Below are positions 34,501-43,366 of a stretch of 50,923 nucleotides of DNA, in pieces (the first letter of the stretch is position 1; each line of letters opens with the position of its first letter). The notes below the pieces were generated by a model. It made no database searches. It was not told the DNA's origin and saw nothing but the letters and a program-made list of their open reading frames with translations. Source of the DNA: Prevotellaceae bacterium (lineage in GTDB: Bacteria; Bacteroidota; Bacteroidia; Bacteroidales; Bacteroidaceae); NCBI GenBank assembly GCA_021204845.1, contig JAJPYT010000134.1:1-50923 (forward strand), in the 5' to 3' direction. Made by a program: the position numbers and the translations under genes.

Positions 34501-35250
34501 GGTCTCAGCCTTCAGGCTTATCACGCTCTCTATGTCCTTCACCGCGAAGTAGTCGCTCGTCGAGTGGTCCCTGGGGGCGAACTGCTCCACCACGGGTCCC
34601 TGCGCGAAAGCCACGTTGTCCTTGTAGGCAGAGAGTATGCGGTGGGGATTCTTCCTCGTCGTGCTCTTTATCATGGCGAACAGGCTCTGGGGCTTCTCCT
34701 CCCCGTCTATCACGAAGGTGCCGCCGAATATCTTGTGGCGGCAGTGCTCGCTGTTTATCTGCGCGAAGCCGAACACCTCGCTGTCGGTCAGCGGTCGGGA
34801 GAGCTGCCGCTCTATGTCGTGCAGGTAGGCTATCTCCTCGTCGCTCAGCGCCAGCCCCTCCTCCTCGTTATACTCCCGCAGGTCACTAATGTGCCTGATG
34901 GGGGCGGGCTTTATGTCCACGTGGAAGATGTCCTGCCCCAGCCCCTTGTACATGCGTTGCAGCATCGGGTCATATTCCGCCTCGGCTGATGCCACGGGGT
35001 GGTACTCCTCTATGCGGCTGATGCCCGTTAGCCCCATGTTTTGGGTAATCTCCACAGCGTTGGTGCTCCATGGGGTCACCATTTCCCTGCGGGGTCCCAC
35101 GTAGTAACTGTCTCGCAGCTCACTCTCGTCCGCCACCGTAGCGTCGCCTAAGAGCCAGCGCAGTTTCGCCGTCTCCTCCCCCGTGAGGGGGCGCCCCGTC
35201 TCCGTGGCGACAATGTCATTTTCTCTCGTTCTGAAGAATGTTATAGTCAT
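31555..35250 (-). CDS. purL: Phosphoribosylformylglycinamidine synthase PurL (large, single-chain)
   Basis: PurL converts FGAR to FGAM in purine synthesis, with glutamine and ATP. This is the large form of 1231 residues, with the N-terminal PurS-like part, two AIR-synthase-like halves and a C-terminal glutaminase all in one chain. Seen are [18 protein letters not shown] near residues 160-177, [25 protein letters not shown] (core [19 protein letters not shown]), RMGLLIEEE, and the glutaminase elbow [15 protein letters not shown] with VAHGEGKF. It starts 24 bp after the ROK kinase gene ends. No purine-specific control element is obvious upstream. Confidence 0.97.
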   Translation of the reverse strand: [1231 protein letters not shown]

Positions 35251-35274
35251 ATTTTGCTGGTCCCCTTTCTCTTT

Positions 35275-36246
35275 CTACAACTCCCAGCCGAGGGCGCTAG
35301 CCCCCAGCACGGCGGCACTGGCATCGTCCAACTGGCTGACGAGAATCTTCGCCTTGCCGGCATAGCACTTCAGTATGTTCGCCTCGTAGGCGCGGCGTAT
35401 GGGTTCCATTATCAGTTCGCCCGCCCGGGTGAGACCGCCGAAGAAGATGAACGCCTCTGGGGAGTTGAAGCAGGCGAAATTGGCGCAGGCGCGCCCCAGC
35501 ATCTCCCCTGTGAATTCCATTATGCTCTTTGCCACCTCGTCGCCCTGCCACGCCGCCTCGCTCACGTGACGGCTCTCCAGCTCTTCCAGGGGTATCTGGC
35601 GCAGCAGAGTAGGGGTGTCGGTAGTGGTGAGTATCTCACGTGCCGTGCGCGCCACACCAGTGGCGGAACAGTAAGCCTCGAGACAGCCCCTGCGTCCGCA
35701 GCCGCACTCGCGCCCCCTGTGGGGCTCCACTATCACGTGTCCCAGCTCTCCAGCCAGTCCGTCGCTACCATACACCAGCTTACCGTCGCACACAATGCCG
35801 CTGCCCACCCCCGTGCCAAGCGTTATCATTATGAAATTACGCATGCCGCGGGCGGCTCCGTATGCCATCTCGCCTATTGCCGCGGCGTTTGCGTCGTTGG
35901 TCATCGCCACGGGAATGCCAAGCGCCTCGCTGAACATTCGGGCCAGCGGCACCACCCCGTCACCCCAGGGCAGGTTGGGGGCAAACTCCACGCAGCCGCT
36001 CAGGCGGTTGCCGTTTGGTGCCCCTATGCCCATGGCGCGGAGTTCCTCCATGCCACCCGTGTGGGAGATTATGGGCTGGAGAGCCTCCACGCAATCGCGC
36101 ACATAAGTGGCGGGGTCGGGTCCGTGACCCTGCGTCTTCACGGAGGTCTGCGCCAATATTTCTCCTGCCTGGGAGACGATGCCGAACACCGAGTTCGTGG
36201 CTCCCAGGTCCAGGCCAAGAACGTAAGGTTTGTCTGTCTTATTCAT
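35275..36246 (-). CDS. ROK family sugar kinase, probable glucokinase
   Basis: This is a 323-residue ROK kinase. The N-terminal phosphate-binding motif is GLDLGATNSVFGIV near residues 11-24, the catalytic region includes MTNDANAAAIGE near 114-125 and TLGTGVGSGIV, and the zinc site is GCGRRGCLEAYCS with the preceding ECGCG. Glucokinase is the most likely activity because the pattern lacks an N-terminal DNA-binding domain, but other hexoses or N-acetylated sugars are possible. A TACCTTTG box on the same strand at 36271-36278 lies about 25 bp upstream, so it leads the glk-purL-chrA-chrA operon. Confidence 0.88.
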   Translation of the reverse strand: MNKTDKPYVLGLDLGATNSVFGIVSQAGEILAQTSVKTQGHGPDPATYVRDCVEALQPIISHTGGMEELRAMGIGAPNGNRLSGCVEFAPNLPWGDGVVPLARMFSEALGIPVAMTNDANAAAIGEMAYGAARGMRNFIMITLGTGVGSGIVCDGKLVYGSDGLAGELGHVIVEPHRGRECGCGRRGCLEAYCSATGVARTAREILTTTDTPTLLRQIPLEELESRHVSEAAWQGDEVAKSIMEFTGEMLGRACANFACFNSPEAFIFFGGLTRAGELIMEPIRRAYEANILKCYAGKAKILVSQLDDASAAVLGASALGWEL

Positions 36247-36270
36247 ATTCGTTGGATGTATCGTTTAGCG

Positions 36271-36278
36271 CAAAGGTA
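36271..36278 (-). promoter_or_regulatory. -7 promoter element of the ROK kinase-purL operon
   Basis: TACCTTTG on the minus strand is a full match to TAnnTTTG, placed about 25 bp before the start codon. The -33 box is weak. Confidence 0.65.
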
Positions 36279-36322
36279 CGAAATTAATGGAAAGGGGAGG
36301 CGTGAATGAGGAACAATTTTTG

Positions 36323-36330
36323 TACCTTTG
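36323..36330 (+). promoter_or_regulatory. -7 promoter element of the LysE-type gene
   Basis: TACCTTTG on the plus strand lies 11 bp before the ATG at 36341 and so rules against the longer reading from 36287. It is divergent from the ROK kinase promoter 45 bp away. Confidence 0.65.
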
Positions 36331-36340
36331 CCATCTGGAT

Positions 36341-37000
36341 ATGTGGATAGAGCCGGTAAACGCCCTTGACGAGGCGGTGAGAGGACTGATAGTGGGGGTG
36401 GTGGCATCCGCCCCGATGGGACCCGTGGGTGTATTGACTGTGCAGAGAACCCTGAACAAGGGTAGGTGGTACGGCTTCGTGACCGGGGCGGGAGCGGCGC
36501 TGAGTGACATGATTTACGCCCTGCTGACGGGCGTGGGCATGAGCGTGGTGATGGACTTTGTGGAGAACCCGCGTGTTATGCACTGGTTGCAAATAGTCAG
36601 CTCCGTGGTGCTCTTCGCCTTCGGGCTGCACACCTACCGCAGCAATCCGCAGAGACGGCTGAGGCCCACGAGCGCGCGAAAGGGAACTCTGGCGAGAAAC
36701 GCCTTCACTGGTTTTGCCCTGACCATAAGCAATCCGCTGATAATAGTGCTGTTCGTGGTGCTGTTCGCTCGGTTCGACTTCGTGGTGCCGGGTCACCCGC
36801 TGGAGCAGGTGGTGGGCTACGTGGCGCTGCTGACCGGGGCGTTGCTGTGGTGGTACGGCCTGTCGGCTGGCATAAACAAGGTGCGCTCGCACTTCGACGT
36901 GTCGGGCATAGTGTGGATAAACAGGACGATAGGCGTGGTGGTGATGGTGGTGTCGCTGCTGGCGCTGTATTTCACCATGCGCGGACGCTCGCTTTACTGA
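36341..37000 (+). CDS. LysE/RhtB family exporter
   Basis: This inner-membrane protein of 219 residues has five or six hydrophobic segments. It begins MWIEPVNALDEAVRG, followed by the family N-terminus GLIVGVVASAPMGPVGVLTVQRTL, whose GP(VI)G core is typical of LysE transporters, then GAGAALSDMIYALLTG and FALTISNPLIIVLF. LysE proteins export amino acids or similar small solutes; the substrate cannot be told. I set the start at 36341 because a promoter -7 box sits at 36323-36330. The gene has no coding neighbour in its operon. Confidence 0.85.
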   Translation: MWIEPVNALDEAVRGLIVGVVASAPMGPVGVLTVQRTLNKGRWYGFVTGAGAALSDMIYALLTGVGMSVVMDFVENPRVMHWLQIVSSVVLFAFGLHTYRSNPQRRLRPTSARKGTLARNAFTGFALTISNPLIIVLFVVLFARFDFVVPGHPLEQVVGYVALLTGALLWWYGLSAGINKVRSHFDVSGIVWINRTIGVVVMVVSLLALYFTMRGRSLY

Positions 37001-37059
37001 CCGCCAGCCTAAAGGCAAGTGGTTACGACTGTTCAGCCCTCGGGGTCGAAAGAAGTTGG

Positions 37060-37067
37060 TACATTTG
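37060..37067 (+). promoter_or_regulatory. -7 promoter element of the DUF4924-prfC operon
   Basis: TACATTTG matches TAnnTTTG and lies 9 bp before the ATG at 37077, so the message is almost leaderless. This decides the start of the DUF4924 gene. No clear -33 box. Confidence 0.6.
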
Positions 37068-37076
37068 TATGATTGT

Positions 37077-37601
37077 ATGATAATAGCGGAAAGCCTGAGG
37101 AAAGACAACGTGTGTGAGTATCTGCTGTATATGTGGCAGATGGAGGACTTGTTGCGCAGCTGCAATCTGGACGAGCGGCAAGTGGAGCGGGTGATAGTGA
37201 GGCGCCTGCCCCAGGAGGTGAGAGACGCGGAGAGAGGCTGGCTGAGAAACCTGATGGGCATGATGAAGGAGGAGGGCTGCCAGGAGAAGGGGCACGCGCA
37301 GGTGAACCAGGGGGTGCTGAGCCTGTTGGAAGACCTGCACCACGACCTGCTGAAGGGAGAGCGACACGCCGACTACCGGGCGGCTTACTACAGGGCATTG
37401 CCCGACATAGTGTTCCTGCGCGCCCACGGAAACATGGACAAAGGGGAGGTGGAGGTCTGCCTGGAGGCGCTCTACGGCATAATGCTGCTGCGGTTGCAAA
37501 AAAAGCCAGTGGCACGGGAGACGGAGAGGGCGATAAAACTGATAGCGGAGCTGATGAGGCAGCTGAGCGTGGCATACAAAGAAGAGAAAGAGGGAGTATG
37601 A
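37077..37601 (+). CDS. DUF4924 family protein
   Basis: This is a 174-residue, mostly helical, soluble protein beginning [25 protein letters not shown]. It has no signal peptide or membrane segment. The pattern fits DUF4924, a Bacteroidetes family of unknown role. The gene overlaps prfC by 4 bp (ATGA), so the two are coupled in translation. An earlier in-frame ATG at 37056 would lie upstream of the promoter box, so I reject it. Confidence 0.8.
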   Translation: MIIAESLRKDNVCEYLLYMWQMEDLLRSCNLDERQVERVIVRRLPQEVRDAERGWLRNLMGMMKEEGCQEKGHAQVNQGVLSLLEDLHHDLLKGERHADYRAAYYRALPDIVFLRAHGNMDKGEVEVCLEALYGIMLLRLQKKPVARETERAIKLIAELMRQLSVAYKEEKEGV

Positions 37602-39166
37602 ACAGCGAGATAACGAGGCGGAGAACCTTCGCCATAGTGTCGCACCCCGACGCGGGAAAGACCACACTGACGGAGAAGCTGCTGCTCTTCGGCGGACAGA
37701 TACACGTGGCGGGAGCGGTGAAAAATGGCAAGATAATGAAAACCGCCACATCGGACTGGATGGAGATAGAGAAGCAGCGCGGAATAAGCGTGACCACCTC
37801 GGTGATGGAGTTCGACTACGGGAGCTATAAGGTGAACATACTTGACACCCCGGGTCACCAGGACTTCGCGGAGGACACCTTCAGGACGCTGACGGCGGTG
37901 GACTCCGTGATAATAGTGATAGACGGGGCGAAGGGCGTGGAGACACAGACGAGGAAACTGATGGCTGTGTGCCGCATGAGGAAGACTCCTGTGATAGTGT
38001 TCGTGAACAAGATGGACCGCGAGGGGCGTGACCCCTTCGACCTGCTCGACGAGCTGGAAAAGGAGCTGCGCATAGGCGTGAGGCCGCTGAGCTGGCCAAT
38101 TGGGCAGGGAGAGCGCTTCAAAGGCGTGTATAACATATACGAGAAGAGGCTGAACCTCTTCAAGCCCGACAAGCAGCACGTGACGGAGAAGGTGGAGATA
38201 GACATCAGCTCCGACGAGCTGGAAAGGCGGGTAGGAGAGGCTGAGGCGGAGAAACTGCGCGAGGACCTGGAACTGGTGGACGGGGTGTATCCCGCCTTTG
38301 AGGTGGAGACGTACCTTGACGCGCGGGTGGCTCCAGTGTTCTTCGGCTCGGCGCTGAACAACTTTGGCGTGCAGGAATTGCTGGACTGCTTCGTGGAGAT
38401 AGCCCCCTGCCCGCGCCCGGTGAAGGCGGAGGAGCGCACGGTAACTCCCGACGAGGAGAAATTCACGGGCTTCATATTCAAGATAACAGCCAACATAGAC
38501 CCCAACCACCGCAGTTGCATAGCCTTCTGCAAAGTGTGCTCGGGCAGGTTCGTGCGAGGCGCCCCTTACCTGCATGTGCGTCACGGCAAGACGGTGCGCT
38601 TCTCCAGCCCGGCGCAGTTCATGGCGCAGAGGAAGGAGACCATAGACGAGGCTTGGGCGGGAGACATAGTGGGACTGCCCGACAACGGAATATTCAAGAT
38701 AGGCGACACGCTCACGGAGGGCGAGGAGTTGCACTTCCGCGGCTTGCCCTCGTTCTCGCCTGAACTGTTCAAGTACATAGAGAACGCTGACCCCATGAAG
38801 TCGAAACAGCTGGAGAAAGGCATAAACCAGTTGATGGACGAGGGCGTGGCGCAACTGTTCGTGAACCAGTTCAACAACCGCAAGATTATAGGCACCGTGG
38901 GGCAGCTGCAATTCGACGTGATACAATACCGGCTGGAGAACGAGTACGGGGCGAAATGCCGCTGGGAGCCAGTGTCGCTGTTCAAGGCGTGCTGGGTGGA
39001 GAGCGACACAGCTGAAGACATGGAAGCGTTCAAGAAACGGAAATACCAATACATGGCAAAGGACCGCGAGGGGCGGGAGGTGTTCCTTGCCGACTCTAAC
39101 TACGTGCTTTCCATGGCGATGCAGGACTTTGAGCATATTAAGTTTCACTTCTCAAGCGACTTCTGA
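37598..39166 (+). CDS. prfC: Peptide chain release factor 3 (RF3)
   Basis: RF3 is a GTPase that removes RF1 and RF2 from the ribosome after termination. The protein has 522 residues, normal length. The G1 motif is [15 protein letters not shown] near residues 15-29, the switch region has [16 protein letters not shown]3 is [12 protein letters not shown], and G4 is [12 protein letters not shown], which is RF3-specific. The reading frame stays open 465 bp further upstream, but that part is a shadow of the DUF4924 gene. The start at 37598 overlaps that gene's stop. The next gene begins at the first base after the stop. Confidence 0.97.
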   Translation: MNSEITRRRTFAIVSHPDAGKTTLTEKLLLFGGQIHVAGAVKNGKIMKTATSDWMEIEKQRGISVTTSVMEFDYGSYKVNILDTPGHQDFAEDTFRTLTAVDSVIIVIDGAKGVETQTRKLMAVCRMRKTPVIVFVNKMDREGRDPFDLLDELEKELRIGVRPLSWPIGQGERFKGVYNIYEKRLNLFKPDKQHVTEKVEIDISSDELERRVGEAEAEKLREDLELVDGVYPAFEVETYLDARVAPVFFGSALNNFGVQELLDCFVEIAPCPRPVKAEERTVTPDEEKFTGFIFKITANIDPNHRSCIAFCKVCSGRFVRGAPYLHVRHGKTVRFSSPAQFMAQRKETIDEAWAGDIVGLPDNGIFKIGDTLTEGEELHFRGLPSFSPELFKYIENADPMKSKQLEKGINQLMDEGVAQLFVNQFNNRKIIGTVGQLQFDVIQYRLENEYGAKCRWEPVSLFKACWVESDTAEDMEAFKKRKYQYMAKDREGREVFLADSNYVLSMAMQDFEHIKFHFSSDF

Positions 39167-39736
39167 ATGAACTGTGACATAGACATAAGAAACGCCGTTG
39201 AGACGATGAGGCGTGGGGGAGTGATACTCTACCCGACGGACACGGTGTGGGGCATAGGCTGCGACGCGACCAACGAGGAGGCGGTGCGACGTATCTACCA
39301 GATAAAGAGGCGGGACGACAGCAAGGCGATGCTCTGCCTCGTGGACTCGCCCGACCGCCTGCAACGCTATTTCCGCCAATTGCCAGAGGTGGCTTGGGAC
39401 GTGATGGATTGCGCCGTGGAGCCGCTCACTCTCATTCTGCCAGGGGTAAGCGGGGTGGCTCCCTCGCTCATTGCAGAGGACGGGAGCCTTGGCGTGAGAG
39501 TGACGCGCGACGAGTTCTCGAGGCAGATATGCTACCGTCTGCAGCGCCCTGTGGTGAGCACGAGCGCGAACATATCGGGCTGCCCGAGCCCCGCGTGCTT
39601 CAGGGAGATAGCGCAGGAGATAATAGGGCAGATGGACTATGTGGTGCAGTTCCGCCGCGGAGACACCTCTAAGCACAAGCCCAGCGGCATAGTGAAACTG
39701 GGAGCGGACGGGACGGTGAAGGTGATAAGGAAATAG
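39167..39736 (+). CDS. Threonylcarbamoyl-AMP synthase (Sua5/YciO/YrdC family)
   Basis: This 189-residue protein belongs to the family that makes threonylcarbamoyl-adenylate for the t6A modification of tRNA. Seen are GGVILYPTDTVWGIGCDATNEEAV near residues 18-41 (core YPTDTVWGIGCD), KRRDDSKAMLCLV and RPVVSTSANISG near 127-138, the classic motif. It lacks the extra C-terminal Sua5 domain, so it is of the YrdC/YciO length class, and the exact subfamily is uncertain. It starts immediately after prfC. Confidence 0.92.
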   Translation: MNCDIDIRNAVETMRRGGVILYPTDTVWGIGCDATNEEAVRRIYQIKRRDDSKAMLCLVDSPDRLQRYFRQLPEVAWDVMDCAVEPLTLILPGVSGVAPSLIAEDGSLGVRVTRDEFSRQICYRLQRPVVSTSANISGCPSPACFREIAQEIIGQMDYVVQFRRGDTSKHKPSGIVKLGADGTVKVIRK

Positions 39737-39795
39737 CACACGGAGAGAGAGTGGAGACATACGCAAGAGGAAGGGAGAAAAGGCACCGTGGCGCG

Positions 39796-41577
39796 ATGGA
39801 ACAGATGTTCGACAGACTGATTATCTGGCGCCGCCACTACTTCAAGGAAAAGCGTTTCATGCTGTTCCTCGCTCTCGTGGTGGGTGTGCTCACCGCCATG
39901 GCTGGCTTGCTGCTGAAATGGATTATAGAGAACATACGCCACCTGCTGACCAACCAATTTTCCGTGTCGGAGTCGAACGTGATGTTCCTTATATACCCCG
40001 TGCTTGGCATTTGGCTGACCTCCATCTTCACACGCCGTGTGGTGAGGGATAACATAAGCCACGGGGTGACGCAGATTCTCTTCGCCATAGCCAGAAAGCA
40101 GAGTTCCATAAAGGCTCACAACTGCTGGTCGTCGCTCATAGCCTCCGCCATCACCATAGGTTTCGGCGGTTCTGTGGGAGCCGAGGCGCCGATAGTTCTG
40201 ACGGGGAGCGCCATAGGCAGCAATCTGGGTCGCCTCTTCCGCATGGATTCCAAGCAGTTGATGTTGCTGGTGGGCTGCGGAGCGGCAGGTGCCATAGCAG
40301 GCATTTTCAAGGCTCCTATAGCGGGACTTGTGTTTGTGCTGGAGGTGCTGATGATAGATCTGACCATGTTTTCGCTGCTGCCTCTGCTGGTCTCGTGCGT
40401 GACCGCGGCAGGCATAACTTTTGCGATAACCGGCACAGACACCATGTTTGACTTTGTGCTCGACGAGGGCTTTGCCGTGCAGCGCTTCCCAGCCTATATA
40501 CTTTTGGGCATCATGTGCGGACTGGTCTCGCTCTACTTCACTCGCACCATGAACGGAATAGAGAACGTGTTCCGCCGCATGCAGGGTCCCTACACCAAGT
40601 TGGCTGTGGGAGGGCTGGCGCTCTCCATACTTATTTACTTGTTCCCCTCGCTTTACGGAGAAGGCTACGATTTCATAGAACTGCTTCTGCGGGGCAACAC
40701 AGAGCAGGACTGGGGCACGGTTCTCAACCAGTCGCTCTTCTACGGGCACAACAACCTGCTTTTGCTCTACCTCGTGCTGGTTATTCTCTTCAAGGTTTTC
40801 GCCTCAGCCTCCACCAATTGCGCGGGCGGCTGCGGTGGAATATTCGCCCCCTCGTTGTTCTTAGGCTGCATAAGCGGTTTTGTCTTCTCTCGTGTATGGA
40901 ATTTCTACGGTCTGTTCAACATAAGCGTGGTGGAAAAGAACTTTGCCCTGTTGGGCATGTGCGGACTAATGAGTGGTGTGATGCACGCTCCCCTTACCGG
41001 CATCTTCCTTATTGCCGAGCTAACGGGAGGTTACGAGTTATTCATGCCGCTGATGATAGTGTCCGTCTGCGCCTACTTGACAATAGTCTTTTTCGAGCCT
41101 CACAGCATTTATGCCATGCGCTTGGCGCGCAGGGGAGAGCTGCTCACCCACCACAAGGACCACGCTGTGCTTACCCTCATGTCGATGGATTCAGTGCTTG
41201 ACCGTTACAGCAAGACACTGAACCCCGAAGATAATCTGAACGCGCTGATTCAGCAGATAGCTGGCTCGAAACACAATGTGTTCCCCGTTTCCGACGCGCA
41301 GCACCACCTGATTGGTCTTATTTCTATTGATGACATACGCCACCTGATGTTCCGCACAGAACTTTATGAGCAGTTCACCGTGGGGCAGCTGATGAAAAAG
41401 CCAGTGGCTCTGCTCTCCACCCACGATTCCATGGAGATAGTTGTGCGTACGTTCGGGCGCACTGGAGAGCAGACCCTGCCTGTAGCGGACTACGAGGGGC
41501 ATTTCGTCGGTTTCATAAGCAAGTCGCGCGTCTTCACGCTTTACAGGCAAATGATGGCGGATATAAGTAACGAATAA
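39796..41577 (+). CDS. CLC-type chloride channel or H+/Cl- antiporter with C-terminal CBS domains
   Basis: This is a 593-residue membrane protein. About a dozen hydrophobic segments cover residues 25-430. The selectivity region includes GFGGSVGAEAPIVLTGSAIGS near 120-140 (core GSVGAEAPIVLTG), whose glutamate matches the gating Glu of antiporters, then GIFKAPIAGLVFVLEVL and GGIFAPSLFLG. Residues from about 450 to the end form two CBS domains that may sense nucleotides. I prefer the ATG at 39796 (MEQMFDRLIIWRR) over the GTG at 39751. It is in an operon with sua5 and fmt. Confidence 0.92.
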   Translation: MEQMFDRLIIWRRHYFKEKRFMLFLALVVGVLTAMAGLLLKWIIENIRHLLTNQFSVSESNVMFLIYPVLGIWLTSIFTRRVVRDNISHGVTQILFAIARKQSSIKAHNCWSSLIASAITIGFGGSVGAEAPIVLTGSAIGSNLGRLFRMDSKQLMLLVGCGAAGAIAGIFKAPIAGLVFVLEVLMIDLTMFSLLPLLVSCVTAAGITFAITGTDTMFDFVLDEGFAVQRFPAYILLGIMCGLVSLYFTRTMNGIENVFRRMQGPYTKLAVGGLALSILIYLFPSLYGEGYDFIELLLRGNTEQDWGTVLNQSLFYGHNNLLLLYLVLVILFKVFASASTNCAGGCGGIFAPSLFLGCISGFVFSRVWNFYGLFNISVVEKNFALLGMCGLMSGVMHAPLTGIFLIAELTGGYELFMPLMIVSVCAYLTIVFFEPHSIYAMRLARRGELLTHHKDHAVLTLMSMDSVLDRYSKTLNPEDNLNALIQQIAGSKHNVFPVSDAQHHLIGLISIDDIRHLMFRTELYEQFTVGQLMKKPVALLSTHDSMEIVVRTFGRTGEQTLPVADYEGHFVGFISKSRVFTLYRQMMADISNE

Positions 41578-41593
41578 ACGGGAGGAGAGGTAG

Positions 41594-42544
41594 ATGGAAA
41601 AAGAAGAATCTTTGAGAATAGTGTTCATGGGAACGCCCGATTTCGCTGTGGAGTCGCTGCGCTGCTTAGTTGATGCGAATTGCGATGTGGTGGCGGTGGT
41701 AACCATGCCCGACAAGCCGAAGGGCAGGCACCAGGATGTGCTCACTCCATCGCCCGTGAAACTCTTCGCCATGGAAAAAGGCATACCCGTCTTGCAACCA
41801 GAGAAGCTGAAAGACCCCTCTTTCCTGGACGAGTTGCGAGGCTACAGGGCTGACTTGCAAGTGGTGGTGGCGTTCCGCATGCTGCCGGAGGTGGTGTGGG
41901 CGATGCCTCGCTTAGGCACTTTCAATCTGCACGCCGCTCTTTTGCCGCAGTATCGTGGGGCTGCCCCCATAAATTGGGCTATCATAAACGGTGAGACGAG
42001 GACGGGAGTCACCACATTCTTCCTCGACCACGACATAGACACGGGAGTGGTGATTTACCGCGAGGAAGTGCCTATAAATGAGACTGACAACGCTGAGGAC
42101 GTGCACGACCGCCTGATGCGCCTTGGTGCCAGGCTGGTGCTGAAGACGGTGAGAGACATACAGCACGGCTCGGTAAAGCCCGTTCCGCAGAGCCTTTTGG
42201 CTGTGGACGGTCCCTTGCGCCCCGCTCCTAAGATTTATAAAGAGACGTGTGAGATACGGTTCGCTGAGCATACAGTCGCCTCGGCATACAACTTCGTAAG
42301 GGGGCTTTCCCCTTACCCCGCCGCTTGGACCACGCTTGATGGCAAACAACTGAAGATATTCCAGGCAGCCAAATCAGATGAGCCTTGTGATGTTTCGCCA
42401 GGCGAGATGGACACGGACTGCCGCACATTCCTGCGCGTGGCTTGCACCGACGGCTGGCTCGACATTCTTTCCCTGCAATTGGAGGGCAAGCGCCGCATGC
42501 CTGTGGCGGACTTCCTCAGGGGCTATAACTGGCAATTGCGGTGA
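41594..42544 (+). CDS. fmt: Methionyl-tRNA formyltransferase
   Basis: Fmt formylates initiator Met-tRNA with 10-formyl-tetrahydrofolate. The protein has 316 residues, as usual. Seen are RIVFMGTPDFAVESL near residues 7-21, FNLHAALLPQYRGAAPINWAIINGE near 112-136 (core LHAALLPQYRGAAPINWA), GVTTFFLDHDIDTG, and a C-terminal OB-like domain with YNFVRGLSPYPAAWT. It ends 11 bp before the convergent sigma-factor gene. Last gene of the DUF4924-prfC-sua5-clc-fmt run. Confidence 0.97.
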   Translation: MEKEESLRIVFMGTPDFAVESLRCLVDANCDVVAVVTMPDKPKGRHQDVLTPSPVKLFAMEKGIPVLQPEKLKDPSFLDELRGYRADLQVVVAFRMLPEVVWAMPRLGTFNLHAALLPQYRGAAPINWAIINGETRTGVTTFFLDHDIDTGVVIYREEVPINETDNAEDVHDRLMRLGARLVLKTVRDIQHGSVKPVPQSLLAVDGPLRPAPKIYKETCEIRFAEHTVASAYNFVRGLSPYPAAWTTLDGKQLKIFQAAKSDEPCDVSPGEMDTDCRTFLRVACTDGWLDILSLQLEGKRRMPVADFLRGYNWQLR

Positions 42545-42555
42545 GCCAGCTCTTT

Positions 42556-43167
42556 TCAGTCCGCCAGGTATAGGTTGCGGTGTTGCGCCATTCGCCTGAG
42601 ATTTATCAGGGCGTAGCGCATGCGGCCCAAGGCGGTGTTTATGCTCACGTTCGTAAGGCTTGCGATATCCTTGAACGGCATATCCTGGAAAAAGCGCAAA
42701 ATCACCACCTCGCGCTGCGGTTCTGGCAGGAGGTCCACCATCATCCTCACGTCGCTAAGCGACTGCTCGCAAACCATTTTCATCTCGGCGTTCGGCTCGC
42801 TAAGCGCCTGGTTGTTCAGCAAGTCCATTTTCGTTTCTCCGTCCTGCCCCGTCAACTCGTTGCTCGTGGTGCGGAACGAACGCGTGCTGCGCTCCTGGTC
42901 TAATATTATGTTGCGGGCTATGCGAAGCAGCCAGGCGCCAAACTGGCCGCTCTCCTGGTAGTGTCCGTCGCGTATGGCCATGATGGCTTTCACGAATGTG
43001 TCCTGGAACACGTCGTTAGCCACGTCCTCGTTTCCTCCCACCATAAAACTGATATACTGGAACACGCGGTCCTGATTGTGAGCCAAAAGTGCGTCGAAAG
43101 CCTCATTATTGCCCTCTTTGTACATGCTAACCAACTGCTCGTCGGGAAGCGAAGAAAACTTCTCCAT
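42556..43167 (-). CDS. ECF-type RNA polymerase sigma factor
   Basis: This is a 203-residue sigma-70 family protein. Region 2 is EAFDALLAHNQDRVFQYISFMVGGNEDVANDVFQDTFVKAI (key core DVFQDTFVKA near residues 51-60), and region 4 has LPEPQREVVILRFFQDMPFKDIASLTNVSINTALGRMRYAL (core MPFKDIASLTNVSINTALGR). Region 3 is missing, as in ECF factors. No anti-sigma gene is adjacent in the window, so control is unclear. It stands alone between fmt and the small ORF/rpe unit. I see no clear promoter. Confidence 0.92.
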   Translation of the reverse strand: MEKFSSLPDEQLVSMYKEGNNEAFDALLAHNQDRVFQYISFMVGGNEDVANDVFQDTFVKAIMAIRDGHYQESGQFGAWLLRIARNIILDQERSTRSFRTTSNELTGQDGETKMDLLNNQALSEPNAEMKMVCEQSLSDVRMMVDLLPEPQREVVILRFFQDMPFKDIASLTNVSINTALGRMRYALINLRRMAQHRNLYLAD

Positions 43168-43323
43168 CTTTGTCGTAAATGCTTAACGTTTCTGGAGTAA
43201 TGTTTCTCTTATAGGCAATATCGGTTTAATAGATTTATACTTAACGCCTACAAATTAAGGACTTTTTTCCTCCACTTCCAAATATTTCCGCTAAAAAAGT
43301 TCTTTTCCTCGCAATAATCATGC

Positions 43324-43331
43324 TATATTTG
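43324..43331 (+). promoter_or_regulatory. -7 promoter element for the small ORF, rpe and comEC
   Basis: TATATTTG matches TAnnTTTG. The expected start is near 43338, about 29 nt before the small ORF at 43367. Confidence 0.6.
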
Positions 43332-43366
43332 CGTTTATAAGACAAAAGAAAACATCAAGATTGCCT

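Noticed and set aside
36287-36340. Longer N-terminus for the LysE-type exporter
   Set aside because: The promoter -7 box at 36323-36330 lies inside it, and the extra residues do not match the family start.
37133-37597. Long upstream extension of the prfC frame (155 codons)
   Set aside because: It lies over the DUF4924 gene, has a Gly/Arg/Ala composition typical of a shadow frame, and RF3 normally begins at [20 protein letters not shown].
37472-39148. 558-residue open frame antisense to prfC
   Set aside because: The His/Leu/Val-rich composition is the usual antisense shadow of a high-GC coding gene, and no motif is recognisable.
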